The notes under the pieces are model-generated. The model was not told the origin of the DNA, made no database searches, and saw nothing but the letters and a program-made list of their open reading frames with translations. Source: Prolixibacteraceae bacterium (lineage in GTDB: Bacteria > Bacteroidota > Bacteroidia > Bacteroidales > Prolixibacteraceae). Taken from it: a DNA stretch of 10,273 bases. Below, one piece after another: positions 7,167 through 10,273 of the stretch; within the stretch, counting starts at the first letter, position 1, and each line of letters begins with the position of its first letter. The stretch lies in NCBI GenBank assembly GCA_016788685.1, contig JAEUSS010000499.1:1-10273 (forward strand), written 5' to 3'. The translations under genes and the position numbers were made by a program.

Positions 7167-7898
7167 TCATTTCGTTTTTAGTCCCCCGATCAACACTTTT
7201 CTGTTACCCATTATTACCGAAGGGTTTAATTCAGGGTTCATCCATTTGAGCAGGCGCTCCATATCGGGAGAAGTCAGAACAACACAGCCTGCCGATGGAT
7301 TGGTTGATTTTCCTTCGCTCAGGTGAAGAAAAATGGCGCTTCCGTTGCCTTTAATTACCGGATGCATGTTGTATTCGATGACCATGCAGTATCTGTAATC
7401 GTTTCCGCTTAAGAGCAGGTTTTCGTACGAATTGGCCTGAGTTGCACCCCTTATATGCCGGTTGTAATCATCCGAGTCGGGGTCATCGATCCATTTGTCT
7501 TCCGGAGTGGTCTGGATAAAAGGCATTCGGGTATTCACTTCATCGTCATAGCAAAACAGTTGACCCAAACGGAAAATGCCGGTGGGCGATTTTTTGTCAC
7601 CTTCGCGTTTTTCGCCGGGAGCAGCAAACCCTTTGGCTCCGATACCTGCCGGCATCGGGGCCGAAGCTGCTACCCACTTTTTATTTTGTTTTTCCATAGC
7701 CACCAATGTTGCAGAGGAACTCTCAGGAGACTCGTTAAAAACAACGAGTATTTGATTCGTGTTGGTCAAAGATGCCGCGTTGTTTTTTACAATGCGGATC
7801 GCTTTGTTGATTTCTTTGCCATTTAGAGTGTTGTTTGACAGGCAAATAACCAAACCTGAAAGAACGAGTGCCAGTGCCCTTAACTTTACGATTTTCAT
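7167..7898 (-). CDS. Exported L,D-transpeptidase-like protein (YkuD domain, COG3786 type)
   Basis: Probable cell-wall enzyme outside the cytoplasm, of the YkuD fold whose catalytic cysteine forms or edits 3-3 peptidoglycan links. With the start at 7898 the product is 243 aa with a signal peptide MKIVKLRALALVLSGLVICL. An in-frame ATG at 7925 would add nine residues ahead of the signal and is disfavoured. Seen: KREGDKKSPTGIFRLG (97-112), the usual N-terminal YkuD block; HLSEG with H192; and NPSAGCVVL with C205 as predicted nucleophile. The common SHGC(V/I)R motif is SAGCVV here, so the His and Arg of classic L,D-transpeptidases are missing; the GSAIFLH...SAGC...LLKWMNP pattern instead fits the less-studied COG3786 group as I know it. 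Activity is therefore inferred, and the substrate is unknown. Divergent from galM, with no partner gene. A relaxed peptidase or amidotransfer role is an alternative. Confidence 0.82.
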   Translation of the reverse strand: MKIVKLRALALVLSGLVICLSNNTLNGKEINKAIRIVKNNAASLTNTNQILVVFNESPESSSATLVAMEKQNKKWVAASAPMPAGIGAKGFAAPGEKREGDKKSPTGIFRLGQLFCYDDEVNTRMPFIQTTPEDKWIDDPDSDDYNRHIRGATQANSYENLLLSGNDYRYCMVIEYNMHPVIKGNGSAIFLHLSEGKSTNPSAGCVVLTSPDMERLLKWMNPELNPSVIMGNRKVLIGGLKTK

Positions 7899-8059
7899 AG
7901 TTCTTTTAAAATTACAGACAGCCAATTGTCAGTAGTTATGAAGTTATTGGCTAAATATATCAATTTCCCGTTATCCGGTTACTACCTGTTCTCCAAAAGA
8001 AACATATTCTTTTGATTGTTGGTTCAAAGCGGTTTTCTCCAAAGAACAATCTTTGGCCC

Positions 8060-8089
8060 TTTGACTCTTATCATCTTTATCTATCTTTA
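8060..8089 (+). promoter_or_regulatory. Candidate Bacteroidota-type promoter of the aldose 1-epimerase gene
   Basis: TTTG at 8060-8063, an 18-base spacer and TATCTTTA at 8082-8089, one base from TAnnTTTG. It ends 35 bases before the ATG at 8125. The spacer is a base or two shorter than typical. No Shine-Dalgarno is visible before the ATG. Confidence 0.4.
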
Positions 8090-8124
8090 ACTTTCCAATT
8101 CTAAAACTATAAACCATCATCTGT

Positions 8125-9270
8125 ATGAAGAAATTAATCGGATTATTGGTTGTCACCGGAATGATTGTTTCCTGTTCGGCACCCAAAAAGGAATTTACGC
8201 CATCGTATTCAAAAGCTGATTTTGAGACCGAAGTAAACGGCAAAAAGACCACCTTGTTTACACTGAAAAACGAAGGTGGCATCATGGTTACCCTGACCAA
8301 CTACGGAGCTAAAATCGTTTCGGTATTTGCGCCGGATAAAAATGGTGCTATGGAAGACGTAGCTCTCGGATTTAGCTCTATCGGAGGCTACATCAAAGGC
8401 GATGCGGGGCAGGGCGCAGTTGTTGGCCCGTATGCCAACCGTATTGCCAACGGACAGTTCGAGATTGACGGGCAAAGCTATCAGTTGCCGGTAAATAACC
8501 ACAAGGCTTGTCTGCATTCGGGACCAGAAAGTTTTTATCGCCAGGTTTACGATGCGAAAGAAGTTCAGACCGATGAAGGACCGGCAGTTGAAATGACTTT
8601 GATGAGCGCTGACGGTGAATGGGGATTTCCGGGGAATAAAAATGTGAAAGTGACTTATACCCTGACCAAAGATAATGGTTTGAAGATTGATTACGAGGCA
8701 ACAACTGACAAGTCGTGCTTCTTTAATTTAACCAATCACGTTTATTTTAACCTGAAAGGCGAAGGTATGGGCGACATTCTTGATCACGTGCTGGTGGTTG
8801 ATGCCAACTCTTCAACAGAAGTCGGTGACTCAACATTAATACCGACCGGAGAAATCGTTGATATCCGAGGAACCGCAATGGATTTCACTACTCCGCACAC
8901 TATTGGCGAACGCATTGATGACCCGATGACACAGCTTCGTTTCGGTGGCGGCTACGACCATAATTACATCCTGAACAAAGATCAGAACAGTAATGAAATG
9001 ACTTTCTGCGCCAGTTTGTACGAACCGGTTTCGGGACGTTTCCTTGAATGTTTTACGACAGAACCTGCCGTTCAGCTTTACACCGGAAATTTCCTGAAAG
9101 GAGACATTATCGGGAAACGCGGAAATGCATACAATTACCGCAACGGTGTTTGCCTGGAAACACAGCATTATCCGGATTCACCCCATCATCCCAATTTCCC
9201 GAATACTTTGCTGAAACCGGGAGAAACATTGAAATCGACAACAATTTATAAATTCTCGGTGAAGCAGTAA
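8125..9270 (+). CDS. galM: Aldose 1-epimerase (mutarotase), lipoprotein form
   Basis: Interconverts the alpha and beta anomers of aldoses such as galactose or glucose. The 381-aa product has the GalM landmarks: GPYANRIANG (101-110, R106 in the sugar site), CLHSG (129-133, H131), NLTNHVYFNL (201-210, H205 the predicted general acid), GGYDHNYIL (275-283, D278) and CLETQHYPDSPHHPNFP (343-359, E345 the predicted general base). The order and spacing match the Lactococcus enzyme, whose residues are H96, H175, D243 and E304. The N-terminus MKKLIGLLVVTGMIVSC has a good lipobox (IVSC, C17), so the enzyme is predicted to be a lipid-anchored protein outside the cytoplasm, longer than the roughly 340-aa cytosolic form. 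Such exported GalM is common in Bacteroidota and would act on sugars before uptake. It has its own promoter candidate and terminator and no galactose or Sus-type genes next to it. True sugar preference cannot be read from sequence. Confidence 0.95.
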   Translation: MKKLIGLLVVTGMIVSCSAPKKEFTPSYSKADFETEVNGKKTTLFTLKNEGGIMVTLTNYGAKIVSVFAPDKNGAMEDVALGFSSIGGYIKGDAGQGAVVGPYANRIANGQFEIDGQSYQLPVNNHKACLHSGPESFYRQVYDAKEVQTDEGPAVEMTLMSADGEWGFPGNKNVKVTYTLTKDNGLKIDYEATTDKSCFFNLTNHVYFNLKGEGMGDILDHVLVVDANSSTEVGDSTLIPTGEIVDIRGTAMDFTTPHTIGERIDDPMTQLRFGGGYDHNYILNKDQNSNEMTFCASLYEPVSGRFLECFTTEPAVQLYTGNFLKGDIIGKRGNAYNYRNGVCLETQHYPDSPHHPNFPNTLLKPGETLKSTTIYKFSVKQ

Positions 9271-9310
9271 GCCTTTTAATGAAAGGTTAAAAATATTATT
9301 AGTCAGATAT

Positions 9311-9357
9311 AAAAGTCCTGGTTGTTTATTCAGCCAGGACTTTTTTTGTTTTTTTTT
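9311..9357 (+). terminator. Strong intrinsic terminator after galM
   Basis: AAAAGTCCTGG (9311-9321) pairs perfectly with 9334-9344, and pairing continues inward through a G-T wobble and two further pairs to a 6-base TTTATT loop, giving a stem of about 14 bp. T7, G and T9 follow to 9357. It begins 40 bases after the galM stop and is the clearest terminator in the window. Confidence 0.93.
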
Positions 9358-9410
9358 AGTTTTTCCGGTAGGGTATTTTGCTTTTCAGGACTATATACAA
9401 CATCTAGGTT

Positions 9411-9507
9411 GAAAATGTCCGGATAACTAAGATTTTATGATTTAGAACTTGCTGTTTTGTGAATAGTTAGTTCGGGTGATAAAAATCAAAGTTATCCGTA
9501 CATTCTC
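9411..9507. repeat. 97-bp nested imperfect inverted repeat upstream of the DUF4382 gene
   Basis: The left arm 9411-9436 and right arm 9482-9507 are inverted copies of 26 bases with 22 matched positions. The longest perfect part is CGGATAACT (9420-9428) with AGTTATCCG (9490-9498). A second, smaller pair GAACT (9445-9449) / AGTTC (9469-9473) sits inside the 45-base middle. The galM terminator ends 54 bases to the left and the next start codon is 89 bases to the right, so it is neither terminator nor coding. No target-site duplication is obvious. It could be a pair of operator half-sites, a folded RNA or leader, or a remnant small mobile element. Its role is unknown. Confidence 0.6.
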
Positions 9508-9595
9508 TCGAAGCAATTTGTTCAGCATGGCTGTTCCTGATGGGGAACTTTGTGTGCAGGACGATCTTTGAAAAATTCATTAAAACAGAAAACAC
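9508..9595. other. Leader region of the DUF4382 lipoprotein gene
   Basis: No gene was found here. GATCTTTG (9563-9570) matches the TAnnTTTG -7 consensus at all but the first base, but no TTG lies 19-21 bases upstream of it, so a promoter is only suggested. The last 25 bases before the ATG are A-rich without a Shine-Dalgarno, as at the other starts. Between the galM terminator and the inverted repeat (9358-9410) nothing was recognised. Confidence 0.3.
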
Positions 9596-10273
9596 ATGAA
9601 AAAATTAGTTAGAAGCGGGTTGTTTTTGTTAGCAGGACTATTGGTTCTGGCAACTTCATGCAACCAAATGAATGATTCGGAAAAAGGAGGGAAGGGAACC
9701 GTGGTTCTGCAGCTTACTGATGCTCCGTTTCCGGTGAGTCTTGTTGATCAGGCGTTGGTGACGATTGATAAGATTGAAATCCGCTCAAGTGCGGCGGTAT
9801 CAGCTCCTGGCGGAACCGGTGAAAATGAAGCCTTGTTTACCGTTTTGTATGAAGGCGAAGGTAAAGAGTTTAATCTGCTCGACTTGCGAAATGGTGTTAC
9901 GGCCGAATTGCTGAGTATGGACATTGCAACCGGTTCGTACGATCTGATCCGGATGCATGTTGCCAAAGCCGAAGTTGTGCTGAAAGACGGAACTAGTTTT
10001 GATCTGAAAATTCCGAGTGGTGCAACCAGCGGTATCAAAATGAAAATAGTTCCGGAGTTGGTCGTTGAAGATGGCGTGCAGAGTGAGATTTTACTGGATT
10101 TTGATGTCAGCAAATCTTTTGTAGTACAAGGTAATCTTCATTCGCCGCACGGAGTTAAGGGATTTTTATTTAAACCTGTTCTTCGGGCTGTGTGTCAAAA
10201 GCACGGAGGTGTTGTTGCCGGGAAGGTTTTAGAAAACGGGACAACTACACCGATTGCGGAAGCTCACGTTCAG
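9596..10273 (+). CDS. DUF4382 domain lipoprotein, 3' end beyond the window
   Basis: The reading frame is open from the ATG at 9596 for 226 codons to the last base of the window, so the gene is cut by the window edge and not broken. The product starts MKKLVRSGLFLLAGLLVLATSC, a lipoprotein signal with a clean lipobox (ATSC, C22). Residues about 33-177 match DUF4382 as I know it: GTVVLQLTDAPFP (34-46), VDQALVTIDKIEIR (50-63), FNLLDLRNG (92-100), then SYDLIRM (114-120) and KSFVVQGN (173-180) before GFLFKPVLRA (189-198). From about 204, GGVVAGKVLENGTTTPIAEAHV looks like the start of a carboxypeptidase-regulatory-like beta-sandwich. The function of DUF4382 is not established; it is found in exported proteins and may bind a ligand or surface. 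An envelope location is inferred from the signal. The cysteine is followed by NQMNDSEK, an acidic/polar tether. The gene sits downstream of the inverted repeat at 9411-9507. Confidence 0.88.
   Translation, partial: MKKLVRSGLFLLAGLLVLATSCNQMNDSEKGGKGTVVLQLTDAPFPVSLVDQALVTIDKIEIRSSAAVSAPGGTGENEALFTVLYEGEGKEFNLLDLRNGVTAELLSMDIATGSYDLIRMHVAKAEVVLKDGTSFDLKIPSGATSGIKMKIVPELVVEDGVQSEILLDFDVSKSFVVQGNLHSPHGVKGFLFKPVLRAVCQKHGGVVAGKVLENGTTTPIAEAHVQ

Noticed and set aside
7455..7826. 123-codon open frame on + inside the L,D-transpeptidase-like gene
   Set aside because: Antisense shadow; the minus frame has a signal peptide and the YkuD motifs.
7899..7925. Upstream ATG giving a nine-residue longer L,D-transpeptidase-like protein
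   Set aside because: It would place MAVCNFKRT before a normal signal peptide; the ATG at 7898 starts the Lys-rich signal directly.
7971..8300. 109-codon open frame on - across the galM start
   Set aside because: It overlaps the galM signal sequence and promoter candidate and has no known motif.
9527..9571. 14-codon ATG frame upstream of the DUF4382 gene
   Set aside because: Very short, with no ribosome site and no motif.
9748..10113. 121-codon open frame on - inside the DUF4382 gene
   Set aside because: Serine/threonine-rich antisense shadow of a frame that has a lipobox and DUF4382 motifs and stays open to the window edge.
1..10273. Scan for CRISPR arrays, tRNA or rRNA genes, insertion sequences and phage or defence genes
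   Set aside because: No regularly spaced repeats, no RNA gene sequence and no transposase, integrase or nuclease motifs were seen by reading.

Overview
The window looks like chromosomal DNA of a free-living or environmental Bacteroidota, probably in or near Bacteroidales/Marinilabiliales. This placement is inference. It rests on a moderate GC content of a little under half by eye, gene starts without Shine-Dalgarno sequences but with A-rich leaders, promoter candidates of the TTTG / TAnnTTTG type used by this phylum, several lipoproteins, a Tat-exported aldo/keto reductase and a DUF4382 lipoprotein. No tRNA, rRNA, insertion sequence, phage gene or CRISPR array is visible.

Layout from left to right: (1) an M13 (neprilysin/PepO-type) zinc endopeptidase with an export signal, on +; (2) a type II NADH:quinone oxidoreductase on -, convergent with the peptidase across a strong hairpin terminator; (3) a 292-bp divergent region holding an orphan terminator-like hairpin and a good promoter candidate; (4) L-ribulokinase araB on +, closed by its own terminator; (5) a Tat-signal aldo/keto reductase with an extra C-terminal beta-rich domain, on +, with its own promoter candidate; (6) a 19-bp hairpin between convergent genes; (7) an exported YkuD-type L,D-transpeptidase-like protein on -; (8) a lipoprotein aldose 1-epimerase (GalM) on +, with a promoter candidate and a very strong terminator; (9) a 325-bp gap with a 97-bp imperfect inverted repeat; (10) the first 226 codons of a DUF4382 lipoprotein that runs off the right edge.

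Every complete gene except the L,D-transpeptidase-like one is followed closely by a hairpin with at least a short T-run, and orientations alternate, so this looks like a series of single-gene units and not an operon. There is a loose carbohydrate theme. GalM (exported) interconverts sugar anomers, AraB (cytosolic) phosphorylates L-ribulose, and the AKR (exported) would act on a carbonyl, possibly of a sugar. No arabinose isomerase, epimerase, transporter or SusC/D pair is present, so a pathway cannot be assembled from the window alone. The NDH-2 points to a respiratory chain with non-proton-pumping NADH oxidation.

I did not find a clear new multi-gene system. The features that known gene families explain least are the nested inverted repeat upstream of the DUF4382 gene and the orphan hairpin and symmetric sites in front of araB.
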